A stretch of DNA of 33,000 nt from a virus (IMGVR_UViG_3300042691_026603:1-33000), one strand, 5' to 3'; counted from the first letter of the stretch, positions 23,469-30,160 are shown. Notes: a model not told the origin generated them from the sequence alone. Program-made: numbers and translations.

Positions 23469-24047
23469 TCAGAAGCCCCGGAAGATCGCCCCGATCTGGC
23501 GGTCGAGCTGCTTGATGATCTCGGGGGGCGTAGCGAGGAAGGCGGCCTCACTCTGCCCTGCGACCAGCTCATCGGGGATGTAGACATCCGAGCGGACCTC
23601 GCGGATCGGGAAGCGCCCAGCGCCGGTGCGCTCTAACACGGCCCGGCCAGTGGGGTTGATCCTGATGGGAACGCGACTCGGGAATAGGCCGCCCTTTAGG
23701 AACGCGCCGGGGAAGCGGGTCGCCTTGCTGCGGGGGAAGGCGCGGGTGCCATACCTGAACTCTGCTGGCCGGAAGAAGCGCAGGCGCACGTTGCCGCCCT
23801 TGGCCTTGAGCTCATAGGTCAGGTCTTTGGTGCTCGCGCCCTTGCGCTTGATGGCGCGGACGATGACATCGCGCTTGAGGCCGGTCTGCTTGGCCACTGC
23901 CCTGCGGACCTGCGTGCGCATCTTGTCGCCCTGAGCGTTCAGGGTGCGCATCATGACGATCTTGGTCTTTTCGCTGCCCAGCGACCCGAGCACGTTGTGG
24001 TAGCGGCGCATGTGGCCGTCGAGCGCGTTGATGGTCAGCGTCGCCAT
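23469..24047 (-). CDS. Minor tail protein Z-like
   Basis: 192 residues, as in lambda gpZ (192). Conserved pieces include MMRTLNAQGDKMRTQVRRAVAKQTGLKRDVIVRAI near residues 32-67 and GGLFPSRVPIRINPTGRAVLERTG in the middle. Lambda Z completes the tail near the head-tail junction. Here the gene is about 5.6 kb from the terminase and 14 kb from the connector genes, outside the tail operon. The ATG at 24047 has only a weak GGC upstream. Confidence 0.75.
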   Translation of the reverse strand: MATLTINALDGHMRRYHNVLGSLGSEKTKIVMMRTLNAQGDKMRTQVRRAVAKQTGLKRDVIVRAIKRKGASTKDLTYELKAKGGNVRLRFFRPAEFRYGTRAFPRSKATRFPGAFLKGGLFPSRVPIRINPTGRAVLERTGAGRFPIREVRSDVYIPDELVAGQSEAAFLATPPEIIKQLDRQIGAIFRGF

Positions 24048-24441
24048 GGTGCCAGCCGTTCCTCCGACCGCGTTGATCCCGTGTCGCCTGATCCGCTTGC
24101 GGGGTCAGGGCTCACCGCTCATCCCGAGCTTCCGGCGCGTCCCCGGCAACCACGCTGGCGCTGCCGGGCCTTGCAGGGTGTCGGCCACGACCTCCACCTG
24201 ATGCACCTGAGCAAAGCCTGATTTTTGTCTCACGTGTCAATGGGATTTTTTCCGCCGGTGAGGCGCAGAAGATCAGCGCGGCGTGTCTCAAATCCCTTGC
24301 TAATTTACGGGTGCCGATGATCGATCAGGCACGGCGTTTTGATCGCGTGACGGGGGCAATCTTTTTTTTCCGATGGATGGAACGAAAAAGCCCCGGCTCG
24401 TGGCCGGGGCTTGCTGCGGTCGAGATCGGGAGCTGATCTGA
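24048..24441. other. Intergenic region with terminator but no supported gene
   Basis: This 394-base stretch separates the early small-gene array from the Z-like gene. It holds a leftward TTGACA at 24235-24240 overlapping a CACGTG palindrome, but the base-spaced -10 position is GCTTTG, so a promoter is uncertain. A run of eight T residues at 24362-24369 has no clear stem before it. The terminator at 24385-24412 is described separately. Open frames here lack ribosome sites. Confidence 0.5.
24385..24412 (-). terminator. Intrinsic terminator of the leftward small-gene unit
   Basis: A perfect 8-base stem GCCCCGGC/GCCGGGGC with a 5-base loop is followed on the minus strand by five T residues. It lies about 30 bases after the stop at 24442. 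The stem sequence is the same as that of the hairpins inside the small-gene arrays. Confidence 0.8.
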
Positions 24442-24711
24442 TCAGCGGTCTTGTATGGCCAGCGCCTCATGTTCGAGATCATCGAGGATCGTGGCAATCG
24501 CCAAGCGGCGGGCCGAGTAGATCGCGAGGTCGCGCTTGTAGGCGTCCGGGTGGCCGATGTAGTCGCGCCCGTTGGGCTGGGTGCCGCCGAGCGCGGACAT
24601 CAGGGCAAGGCAGGCAGTCCGGGCCTCAAGTCGGGCGTCGATCAGCGCCTCGGGGCTCGTGCCGTTGAGGTTGATGACGGGGCGCATCAGGTTGTCGGTT
24701 CGGGTCGTCAC
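24442..24711 (-). CDS. Small unknown phage protein
   Basis: 89 residues from a GTG at 24711, which has GGAGG six bases upstream; an ATG at codon 9 (24687) is an alternative. The protein is helical with an EARTACLALMSALGG segment and a GHPDAYKRDLAIYSARR segment. It is the last gene of a unit started by the promoter near 25558-25586 and ended by the terminator at 24385-24412. Confidence 0.7.
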   Translation of the reverse strand: MTTRTDNLMRPVINLNGTSPEALIDARLEARTACLALMSALGGTQPNGRDYIGHPDAYKRDLAIYSARRLAIATILDDLEHEALAIQDR

Positions 24712-24724
24712 TGCCCTCCTCCCC

Positions 24725-24964
24725 TTACGCGCTGACGCGGCTGCGGCGAGCCGAGCCAGTCTTGCTGATCCGGCTGACCAGAGCGTCGCGCAGGTTGCGC
24801 TTCTGCAGCCAGCGCTGGATCGTGGCATCGGACGCCTGCCCTGCCCATGTGCGCTGCGCGGGAGGGTAGGTGCTGATCACCGCCCAGCGAGCGTCAAGGT
24901 CATCCGGCAGCGCGACCTCAGTAGGAACGGTCGATGCGGTTGCGATGGTGTAGGCTCTGCTCAC
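24725..24964 (-). CDS. Small unknown phage protein, GTG start
   Basis: 79 residues. The start is a GTG at 24964 preceded by the shared TGATAGGAGA leader. The sequence (YPPAQRTWAGQASDATIQRWLQKRNLRDAL) looks like a small helix-turn-helix-type DNA-binding protein, but that is inference. The C-terminus is basic (SARRSRVSA). Confidence 0.7.
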   Translation of the reverse strand: MSRAYTIATASTVPTEVALPDDLDARWAVISTYPPAQRTWAGQASDATIQRWLQKRNLRDALVSRISKTGSARRSRVSA

Positions 24965-24997
24965 TTTAATCTCCTATCAGCGGCTGATCCGCTCCGA

Positions 24998-25020
24998 TGC
25001 CCCGGCTCAAGGCCGGGGCA
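24998..25020 (-). repeat. GC-rich hairpin of the shared intergenic leader, leftward copy
   Basis: A 9-base perfect stem (TGCCCCGGC with GCCGGGGCA) and 5-base loop lies upstream of the GTG at 24964. The same stem followed by nearly the same sequence (ATCAGCCGCTGATAGGAGA type) occurs at 29524-29546 on the other strand. Confidence 0.75.
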
Positions 25021-25030
25021 GCAGGCCGGG

Positions 25031-25231
25031 TCAGGCGGTCATGTAAACGCGGGACACCTTGTGGTCATACCGGCACCGGGTATCCTTCGCGTGCTGGATG
25101 GCGAAGGCGCTAGCCTCGGCCTCGCTCGTGAAATCGGCGACATACGATCCGGTGCGCCACGTCTCAACGCGGAAGAATGATTTGGGGTAGGTGGAAGGGA
25201 CGTTCCTGTTGGCGTCGAGATGAAGGCGCAT
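25031..25231 (-). CDS. Small unknown phage protein
   Basis: 66 residues. The ATG at 25231 follows a TGATAGGAGA leader. The FFRVETWRTGSYVADFTSEAEASAFAIQHA part suggests a small alpha/beta fold with a helix after a strand pair. No motif gives a function. Confidence 0.7.
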   Translation of the reverse strand: MRLHLDANRNVPSTYPKSFFRVETWRTGSYVADFTSEAEASAFAIQHAKDTRCRYDHKVSRVYMTA

Positions 25232-25269
25232 TGGTTTATCTCCTATCAGGCGCGGGCTGCACCCCGTGA

Positions 25270-25285
25270 GGCCGGTTGCCCGGCC
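25270..25285 (-). repeat. GNRA-loop hairpin before the 66-residue gene
   Basis: On the minus strand a 6-base stem GGCCGG/CCGGCC closes a GCAA tetraloop. It sits between the genes ending at 25299 and starting at 25231, in the same position as hairpins elsewhere in the arrays. Confidence 0.55.
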
Positions 25286-25298
25286 CCCGAGGGTGAAG

Positions 25299-25520
25299 TC
25301 AGACGCTCACGAAACCGCGTGATGAGGCGAAGCCAACGTAGCCGCCGTGATTTCTGAGGAACTCCGAGACCAGAAAGATCGCGGTCCATGTGCCGTCTGG
25401 CTTGCGGGAGACGATGTAGCGGCAGCCGTAGTCGGCAAGGCCGGTGCGCTCGAGGGCGCGGGTGAGGTTGTCCTCGGTGGCGTAGCCCTTGGCGTTTTCG
25501 AGGGTGATCTTGGTCTGCAT
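25299..25520 (-). CDS. Small unknown phage protein, first gene of a leftward unit
   Basis: 73 residues. The ATG at 25520 (MQTKITLENA) has the shared TGATAGGAGA leader; a longer in-frame opening reaches into the gene upstream and lacks such a site. The body (RALERTGLADYGCRYIVSRKPDG) suggests a compact alpha/beta protein. It directly follows the promoter described at 25558-25586. Confidence 0.7.
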   Translation of the reverse strand: MQTKITLENAKGYATEDNLTRALERTGLADYGCRYIVSRKPDGTWTAIFLVSEFLRNHGGYVGFASSRGFVSV

Positions 25521-25557
25521 GGTAGGTCTCCTATCAGCGGCCTCTTGCCGTTGATTA

Positions 25558-25586
25558 TTGATAACCGACCGGCAGATTTTGGTCAA
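25558..25586 (-). promoter_or_regulatory. Leftward sigma70-type promoter
   Basis: TTGACC at 25581-25586 and TATCAA at 25558-25563 are separated by exactly 17 bases. The sequence just downstream (AATCAACGGCAA, then GCCGCTGATAGGAGA) matches the two rightward promoters near 28650 and 29222. It would drive the four small genes from 25520 to 24442. Confidence 0.75.
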
Positions 25587-25614
25587 GTGGGAAGTTGGAT
25601 TATTTTCCACTCTT

Positions 25615-25797
25615 TCAGCGCCGGATCGCAGGCAGGTCCTTGGCCGCGCTGTCCCCGAACAGGGCGCGGAGCTGGGCCACGGCGGCATCCCGCTGAGGGC
25701 CGGGCCGGAGGAGCGCAACGCTGCGGCGGCACCGGTCGATGATCTCGCGCTCGGCCTCGTCGGCGTCCTGCTGGGTCAGTGGGCGGTCCTCGGTCAT
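25615..25797 (-). CDS. Small unknown phage protein
   Basis: 60 residues from the ATG at 25797, which overlaps the stop of the Cys-rich gene (ATGA). The protein is acidic and helical (TQQDADEAEREIIDRCRRSVALL). It is the last gene of the array that begins at 28557. Confidence 0.7.
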   Translation of the reverse strand: MTEDRPLTQQDADEAEREIIDRCRRSVALLRPGPQRDAAVAQLRALFGDSAAKDLPAIRR

Positions 25798-26024
25798 GTC
25801 GGCTCCTTGCGCCCGCAGTCCTTGCGCTGGCACGTCGCCTCGCTGCCGGGAGGGCAGATGCAGCCCTTCGGGATTGGCGGGATCGACGGATACGGAAAGG
25901 AGGGTGCCCCGATGGGCACCTCGGGCCTGTAATTGGGGGCGTAGGGTGGGCCGGAGAAGCGTCGGCATGAGCCTGTGCAATGCCCTTCATCGTCGCAATA
26001 ACGGCACATCTTGATGTAGCTCAT
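25794..26024 (-). CDS. Small Cys-rich, Pro-rich protein
   Basis: 76 residues. Cysteines lie in a pattern C-x2-C near residues 7-10, C-x3-C around 16-20, and CxC plus C-x4-C at the end, with a Pro-rich middle (PPYAPNYRP, PSIPPIPKG). This suggests a zinc-binding small protein. It is coupled at both ends by ATGA overlaps. Confidence 0.7.
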   Translation of the reverse strand: MSYIKMCRYCDDEGHCTGSCRRFSGPPYAPNYRPEVPIGAPSFPYPSIPPIPKGCICPPGSEATCQRKDCGRKEPT

Positions 26025-26323
26025 GTCGCGTCCCCTTTCAGTGCGCGGATGGCGGCGGCGACCTGTTCGGCAGCGTCAGCCTTGCGGCGAAAAATGTGCG
26101 CAGCAGTCCCGGAATTTGATTGTTCTGCGTCCTCTGACCATCGCAGTTCGCGTGCATCCGCCACCTTCGCTGCTTCCTCCAGCACCTCCGCACGTATCAT
26201 GGGCAGGACTGCTTCAATGGCTGCGCGGATAAGCGTGGCCTGTGCTGGCGCGTTATCCGGCGCGGACCACAACGCTTTCACAGCGCCGTCAACCGCAACT
26301 TCGACCATTTCATCGGTTATCAT
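26021..26323 (-). CDS. Small unknown helical phage protein
   Basis: 100 residues, all helical in appearance: VEVAVDGAVKALWSA, IRAAIEAVLPMIRAEVLEEAAKVA and AEQVAAAIRALK. Proteins with this VLEEAAKVAD...AAAIRALK style occur in many alphaproteobacterial phages without known function. Start and stop overlap neighbours by ATGA. Confidence 0.75.
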   Translation of the reverse strand: MITDEMVEVAVDGAVKALWSAPDNAPAQATLIRAAIEAVLPMIRAEVLEEAAKVADARELRWSEDAEQSNSGTAAHIFRRKADAAEQVAAAIRALKGDAT

Positions 26324-26799
26324 GGCTTGTCCCTCCCGAGGGCTGCGCGGGCGTTTATGCGTTCAAGTGCCGCGTGATATTCTGCATCTGGCAACAACTG
26401 CCTGATGTCAGCTATCTGGTCTGCGTGACCGCCGCGCCGCCAATGGTAATCGGCATCACTGCGCCCTGACTTTGACAACGCTTTAGCCTCGCTCTCATGC
26501 CATGCGCGAGCTTGCGCCAATGCCCCTTCCAGTTCCGTCACGCGGGCTTCGGCGGCGTCTAGTTCCTTCTGCCGGTCAGCGGCCCATTCGGCCCACGTGT
26601 ATTCAGGGTTGGCCTTGTAAGCGCCGGCCTTGCCAAGATGCACAGCGGCTGCCCGCTCGCGTATCAGCCGCTCAATGGTTTCGGCAGCGCATTCCAAAGC
26701 ATATGAGTCCGATCCGAATGCAATCCGCTCTCCCATCCTGAGCATGTTGGCTTTGATACGCAGGCGGGTCACTTGGTCGGCTATTTCTTTGTCAGTCAT
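26320..26799 (-). CDS. Coiled-coil small phage protein
   Basis: 159 residues. The central part (RQKELDAAEARVTELEGALAQARAWHESEAKALS) is a strong coiled coil, with a helical N-terminus carrying an RLIRERAA segment. No enzymatic motif. Its C-terminus (ARAALGRDKP) is echoed by the neighbour ending at 26796 (ARAALGRDAT), hinting at local duplication or recombination. Both ends overlap neighbours by ATGA. Confidence 0.75.
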   Translation of the reverse strand: MTDKEIADQVTRLRIKANMLRMGERIAFGSDSYALECAAETIERLIRERAAAVHLGKAGAYKANPEYTWAEWAADRQKELDAAEARVTELEGALAQARAWHESEAKALSKSGRSDADYHWRRGGHADQIADIRQLLPDAEYHAALERINARAALGRDKP

Positions 26800-27008
26800 G
26801 TCGCGTCCCTCCCGAGGGCTGCGCGGGCGGCAGCGAGGCCAAGCCGTCCGGTCGCAAAGGCATCCTCCCAGACGCTCAACGCCTTGCGCAGTTTGGCTAT
26901 CTCAGCCCGCGACTCCAGCACTTCGGTTGCGAGGGCTTCTTCGACGTAGTCACCATCGATGCGCCCGTATTTGAGAGCGGCAATTACCTGTTCGTCTGTC
27001 AGTCTCAT
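26796..27008 (-). CDS. Small unknown phage protein
   Basis: 70 residues from the ATG at 27008, which overlaps the previous stop (ATGA). An acidic helix (YVEEALATEVLESRAEIAKLRKALS) dominates. The C-terminal RAALGRDAT resembles the end of the adjacent coiled-coil protein. Confidence 0.7.
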   Translation of the reverse strand: MRLTDEQVIAALKYGRIDGDYVEEALATEVLESRAEIAKLRKALSVWEDAFATGRLGLAAARAALGRDAT

Positions 27009-27349
27009 CGTGCTTCCACCCATCTGCCGCCGGCATAGACCTCGAGGTAGCGCTCGCCCGTGTCGAAGTTGACGCAGGAGCGCCGATCCCGGTGCGGGTT
27101 GAACTTGCAGACCAGCCGGGCTGCGATCCCGCCGTTCTTGTCCTCCAGCGCGATCATCATGTGGTCGCCGTCCCTGATCGCGTTGGTGCAGGTGCCGGTG
27201 TGCTGGGAGCAGGCCCGCGTCGGCTTGACGCCGGCGTTGAGGTATTGCCGCACTGCCTTCGCCCACTCGTCGGCCTGCGCGCTCCCGCCTGCCATTGCCA
27301 GCGCCGCGCCCATCAGCGCGGTCGCCCATTGTCTCGATCCTCGTCTCAC
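27005..27349 (-). CDS. Secreted Cys-containing protein, GTG start
   Basis: 114 residues from a GTG at 27349 (GTGA overlap). A signal peptide is visible: RRGS then an Ala/Leu/Met core ending A-Q-A near residue 26. The mature part has four cysteines (ACSQHTGTCTN, LVCKF, RSCVNF), probably two disulphides, and ends with YLEVYAGGRWVEA. It would act in the periplasm. The gene lies inside an otherwise cytoplasmic array. Function unknown. Confidence 0.75.
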   Translation of the reverse strand: MRRGSRQWATALMGAALAMAGGSAQADEWAKAVRQYLNAGVKPTRACSQHTGTCTNAIRDGDHMMIALEDKNGGIAARLVCKFNPHRDRRSCVNFDTGERYLEVYAGGRWVEAR

Positions 27350-27729
27350 CTTCGCTTCTCCACTGTCCCGTCCATGCGCTTGCGCAGGCCCGATGCCTTG
27401 CTGCCGGGGATCGGCCTGCGCGTCTTGGTCTTGAAGCCCCCAGCCAGCGCCTCGCGGCGCTTGGCCTTGGCGATGTCGCCCATGTCGCGGGCGGTCTTGC
27501 CGCCGGGCGCTCGATGGCAGCAGGCGGCTCCTAGAAGCTGCCCGTCCTCGATGGTCAGCGGCTTGGCCTTGTCCACGGCCAGCAGCATCGCCTCGGCAAC
27601 CTTGTGATCGAACTCCACCGCCTTGCCGGTCACGTCCATGCCGCAGCCCTCGCAGCGGATGCGCCCGCGCTCATCCATCGCCCGCTTGAGCATCTGGCCC
27701 TTCTGGGTGCGGGTGAACTCGCGGCGCAT
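27346..27729 (-). CDS. HNH-endonuclease-like protein
   Basis: 127 residues from the ATG at 27729 (TGATG overlap with the upstream gene). A CEGCG motif (about 26-30) and a VEFDHKVAEA motif (about 37-46) fit an HNH-type fold with a zinc knuckle, and a CCHRAPGGKTARDMGDIAKAKR segment resembles the closing half of such sites. The C-terminus is basic. HNH proteins in phages nick or cut DNA and often sit near terminase; this one is in the early array, so a host-DNA or homing role is possible. Confidence 0.75.
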   Translation of the reverse strand: MRREFTRTQKGQMLKRAMDERGRIRCEGCGMDVTGKAVEFDHKVAEAMLLAVDKAKPLTIEDGQLLGAACCHRAPGGKTARDMGDIAKAKRREALAGGFKTKTRRPIPGSKASGLRKRMDGTVEKRR

Positions 27730-28118
27730 CAGGCACCGGCTGCCTTCGCGCGGCAGAAGGCGGCGCACAGGGCAAGGGCTGGCGAGATTGCGGCATGTTC
27801 TTTGGTGTTGGTCCCAAGGAGCGCAAACCCTCTGCCGCTTGGAGTGTTTCCGGCCCGCCACGAACAATTCAGCTCCCGCTCGATCAGCGCCGTGATGGCG
27901 TCGAGGGAGCGGGAAATTCTCCACGTCATGTCTAAAAAAAGCGGGTCTTGGCGATAGTATTCATCGTTAGGTGAATAAAGCCACTCTTTGCGGTCCCGCT
28001 CGCGCCGTTCAATTTTCCAGCCACAGGCAACCAAGATTGCAACATCAATCTCCCGATCCGTCACCGTCGCCCCTTCGCAGCGCTCGGCGAGCGCCAGCCA
28101 TTCCTTCGTGGTCGTCAC
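27729..28118 (-). CDS. Phage ABA-sandwich-like protein
   Basis: 129 residues. The layout (LDAITALIERELNCSWRA...ALALCAAFCRAKAA at the end) follows the phage ABA sandwich family of small phage proteins of unknown role. It starts ATGA-coupled to the previous gene. Its middle is Trp/Tyr-rich (KEWLYSPNDEYYRQDPLF). Confidence 0.7.
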   Translation of the reverse strand: MTTTKEWLALAERCEGATVTDREIDVAILVACGWKIERRERDRKEWLYSPNDEYYRQDPLFLDMTWRISRSLDAITALIERELNCSWRAGNTPSGRGFALLGTNTKEHAAISPALALCAAFCRAKAAGA

Positions 28119-28321
28119 TTGTTCAGCTCCTGATCAATCTGGGGGAGCACGGCGTCGATCCACGCGGCGGTCGTGGGCGCATGGAGGATGCTGTACCGCC
28201 GGGCGTCATGCTCCCTGATCCGGGCCGCCGCGAGCACGATGGGACGGGCCGCATTGAGGGTGGATCGAGCCGAGCGCAGCAGGTCGCGCAGGCGGGCGAT
28301 TTCCAATTGCTCAGCCGTCAC
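28115..28321 (-). CDS. Small unknown helical phage protein
   Basis: 68 residues, helical and basic (ARLRDLLRSARSTLNAARPIVLAAARIREHD). Coupled by ATGA at both ends. No function visible. Confidence 0.7.
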   Translation of the reverse strand: MTAEQLEIARLRDLLRSARSTLNAARPIVLAAARIREHDARRYSILHAPTTAAWIDAVLPQIDQELNK

Positions 28322-28557
28322 GGCTTGCCCCCCTTGCGGGTGGTCAGCGCCGGCACGGGGCGGGTGGTGATCTTGGCGACCGGGTCAGGCGTGAATGCCC
28401 CTACAGGATCGCGGTGCTGGCCGCACCAGTTGTCAGGCTTGGTCGGCGGGAAGCCACCGGTGCCGGGCGGGCCGAACCGGCATTCGAGCCGGGTGACCTC
28501 GGGCATGATCTGGACGGAGTGGGAATGCGTGCACGTTGCGCAGGTTCGGGCGGTCAT
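28318..28557 (-). CDS. Zinc-ribbon-like small protein, first gene of the leftward array
   Basis: 79 residues. C-A-T-C at residues 6-9 and a later C...WCGQH pair fit a small zinc site. The type is common in phages of Rhizobiales. A GGAGAC site lies before the ATG at 28557. The C-terminus is basic (TTRKGGKP). Confidence 0.7.
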   Translation of the reverse strand: MTARTCATCTHSHSVQIMPEVTRLECRFGPPGTGGFPPTKPDNWCGQHRDPVGAFTPDPVAKITTRPVPALTTRKGGKP

Positions 28558-28718
28558 TGGGGGGGTCTCCTCGGCTGAATGAGCCTGACCTTAATAGCGG
28601 AGATTTTGAAAATGCAACGGCCTCGGTTGCTTTTTTTCCAATAGACTATTGCTAAAGAGAGGAGGTTGGTCTATAAATAATCCAACGGCAACGCACCGCC
28701 GCTGATAGGAGAACGAAA
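28558..28718. promoter_or_regulatory. Divergent control region of the two small-gene arrays
   Basis: 161 bases with A/T-rich blocks. The rightward promoter at 28649-28677 is strong. Leftward, TTGCAT and a TATTAA at 28591-28596 make a weaker candidate for the array that starts at 28557, but the spacing does not fit a good consensus. Confidence 0.5.
28649..28686 (+). promoter_or_regulatory. Rightward promoter A with palindromic operator
   Basis: TTGCTA (28649-28654) and TATAAA (28672-28677) have a 17-base spacer. GTTGG at 28665 and CCAAC at 28682 form an inverted repeat with a 12-base gap that encloses the -10 box, a likely repressor site. The whole 68-base block 28626-28693 is repeated at 29199-29266. 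Confidence 0.8.
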
Positions 28719-28916
28719 ATGACCAGCCCGCTTTACCTCACCGAGGCCACCACGAAAGACGAGCTTCTCGCGTTTTGGATCGCCAACACTAACGAATTGA
28801 TTGACGCCTTCATCGCCGCAAACGTAGACCCCGATTTGCCAGAAACGACAGCCGACGAAATCCGAGCGGTTCTCATTCAGTGGTGCGTAGACGGCGACGA
28901 GTGCGCCACCGCATAA
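28719..28916 (+). CDS. Small acidic phage protein
   Basis: 65 residues, acidic with a helical core (DELLAFWIANTNELIDAFIAAN). The ATG follows GATAGGAGAACGAAA. First gene after promoter A. Acidic small early proteins often mimic DNA or bind host factors, but there is no direct evidence here. Confidence 0.75.
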   Translation: MTSPLYLTEATTKDELLAFWIANTNELIDAFIAANVDPDLPETTADEIRAVLIQWCVDGDECATA

Positions 28917-28954
28917 CACCCGCCCCGCACCGCCGCTGTTTTGGAGATACGCAG

Positions 28955-29179
28955 ATGCCCGACCTCAGCCACCTCAACGCCCTCACGATCCGCCTTAACA
29001 ACGAACGCGCCCGCCTTGCGAAGGCTCGTCATCATGGCAACGCGAACGAAGTCACGCTTAGGACGGCTTGGATTGCCCAAGTCGAAAAAGAAATCACCGC
29101 CGAAGAAAAGCTGCTCGGCATCGACGCTAGCGACATCACAATCAGTGACGATGAACTCTTGGCGGCCTTGAGCGCCTGA
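28955..29179 (+). CDS. Small helical phage protein
   Basis: 74 residues from the ATG at 28955 with TTGGAGATACGCAG upstream. It is helical and charged (LNNERARLAKARHH...QVEKEITAEEKLLG), ending in an acidic segment. It shares the transcription unit of promoter A. Confidence 0.75.
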   Translation: MPDLSHLNALTIRLNNERARLAKARHHGNANEVTLRTAWIAQVEKEITAEEKLLGIDASDITISDDELLAALSA

Positions 29180-29221
29180 CCGCGCCGCCCCGCTTTTAGT
29201 TGCTTTTTTTCCAATCCACAC

Positions 29222-29259
29222 TTGCCATATGAAGCAAGTTGGTCTATAAATAATCCAAC
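29222..29259 (+). promoter_or_regulatory. Rightward promoter B with palindromic operator
   Basis: TTGCCA (29222-29227), 17 bases, TATAAA (29245-29250), with the same GTTGG/CCAAC inverted repeat (29238 and 29255) around the -10 box. The block 29199-29266 matches promoter A except in the -35 spacer. A GATAGGAGAG leader follows. Confidence 0.8.
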
Positions 29260-29287
29260 GGCAACGGGCCGTCGATAGGAGAGCACC

Positions 29288-29512
29288 ATGCAGAAGATTT
29301 ACACCGTGAAGGTCAAAATTCCCGCCGCCCCGCTCATGCTGGAACGGACCTTCTTCTTCACCAGCGAGGACAGCCAAACCAAGTTCTACGAAGGGGCCGT
29401 GCATAAGGGCTACACGGTCATTGCCTGCGGGTCTCAGCGTCTGTTCACGGCTGACGAGGCGCTCGTTGAATGCCTCCTCGAGGCCGCCTCGGTTGAGGCA
29501 CCGCACGCCTGA
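29288..29512 (+). CDS. Small unknown phage protein
   Basis: 74 residues (MQKIYTVKVKIP...). A strand-rich start is followed by a helical end with ADEALVECLLEAASVE. Directly downstream of promoter B. Function unknown. Confidence 0.75.
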   Translation: MQKIYTVKVKIPAAPLMLERTFFFTSEDSQTKFYEGAVHKGYTVIACGSQRLFTADEALVECLLEAASVEAPHA

Positions 29513-29523
29513 CCCCGGCCTGA

Positions 29524-29546
29524 TGCCCCGGCTTAGGGCCGGGGCA
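29524..29546 (+). repeat. GC-rich hairpin of the shared intergenic leader, rightward copy
   Basis: A 9-base stem (TGCCCCGGC/GCCGGGGCA), same as at 24998-25020 on the other strand. It is followed after about 15 bases by GCCGCTGATTGGAGA at 29561-29575 and the next ATG. Confidence 0.75.
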
Positions 29547-29581
29547 TTGGAGCGGGATCAGCCGCTGATTGGAGAACGACG

Positions 29582-29857
29582 ATGCCTAAGCCTGCCCCTC
29601 ATCCCCTTTTCACCGTCTGGACCCCGGACGCCGTAGCCGAGTGCATGACCGGGGTGTTCTTCTCCCCTGATGCTCTTTACGAGGCCCTCTGGGCGCTGGT
29701 CCCCTCGAGCAAGTCCTACGATGTCGAGGACAACGGCCCAGCCGACGTGGTTGGAATTGGCGCGCTGGCGGAGAGCTGGCATCTGGTGACGGATGCTCAG
29801 GCCCTCACTCTTAACGATCTGGCGGCGAAGCACGAAGCCAAGATGGCGTCTTGGTGA
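29582..29857 (+). CDS. Small unknown phage protein
   Basis: 91 residues with aromatic and acidic character (WTPDAVAECMTGVFFSPDALYEALWALVPSSKSYDVEDNGPADVV). TTGGAGAACGAC precedes the ATG. No recognised motif. Confidence 0.75.
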   Translation: MPKPAPHPLFTVWTPDAVAECMTGVFFSPDALYEALWALVPSSKSYDVEDNGPADVVGIGALAESWHLVTDAQALTLNDLAAKHEAKMASW

Positions 29858-29876
29858 CCGCCCCGCTCCGGCCTGC

Positions 29877-29896
29877 GGCCCCGGTGATCCGGGGCC
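29877..29896 (+). repeat. GC-rich intergenic hairpin
   Basis: Perfect 8-base stem GGCCCCGG/CCGGGGCC with a TGAT loop, lying after the stop at 29857 and before the GCGTCGATTGGAGAG leader of the next gene. Confidence 0.7.
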
Positions 29897-29929
29897 ATGG
29901 GGCGCAGCAAGCGTCGATTGGAGAGCACG

Positions 29930-30160
29930 ATGGAATACAACGTTTCCTACATCCGCAGCCAAGGCATTGAGTGCAAGTGGGGCCGCACAAGCAATGGAGC
30001 CCCGATCATCGTAGGCAAGACCGACCGCAAGAACGGTAAAGGCGAGCACATTTGGGCTTGGATCGACAACGAAATGTGGAGAGATGCCCGCGTGATGGGC
30101 CTGCGGGAAGCGTTCGACGCGCACACCGCCTTGATCGACTATTTCTCTGTGAGCGCCTGA
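29930..30160 (+). CDS. Small unknown phage protein
   Basis: 76 residues from the ATG at 29930 (MEYNVSYIRS); the upstream in-frame ATG at 29897 lies inside the hairpin and has no ribosome site. The protein is compact and mixed alpha/beta with Trp-rich centre (IWAWIDNEMWRDARVM). Confidence 0.75.
   Translation: MEYNVSYIRSQGIECKWGRTSNGAPIIVGKTDRKNGKGEHIWAWIDNEMWRDARVMGLREAFDAHTALIDYFSVSA

Noticed and set aside
24231-24240. TTGACA with CACGTG as a leftward promoter for the Z-like gene
   Set aside because: The -10 position at 17-base spacing reads GCTTTG, far from consensus.
25583-25990. Leftward frame of 135 codons overlapping the Cys-rich gene
   Set aside because: The alternative frames 25615-25797 and 25794-26024 carry coupled starts and plausible proteins; this frame is Ala/Arg/Pro-rich.
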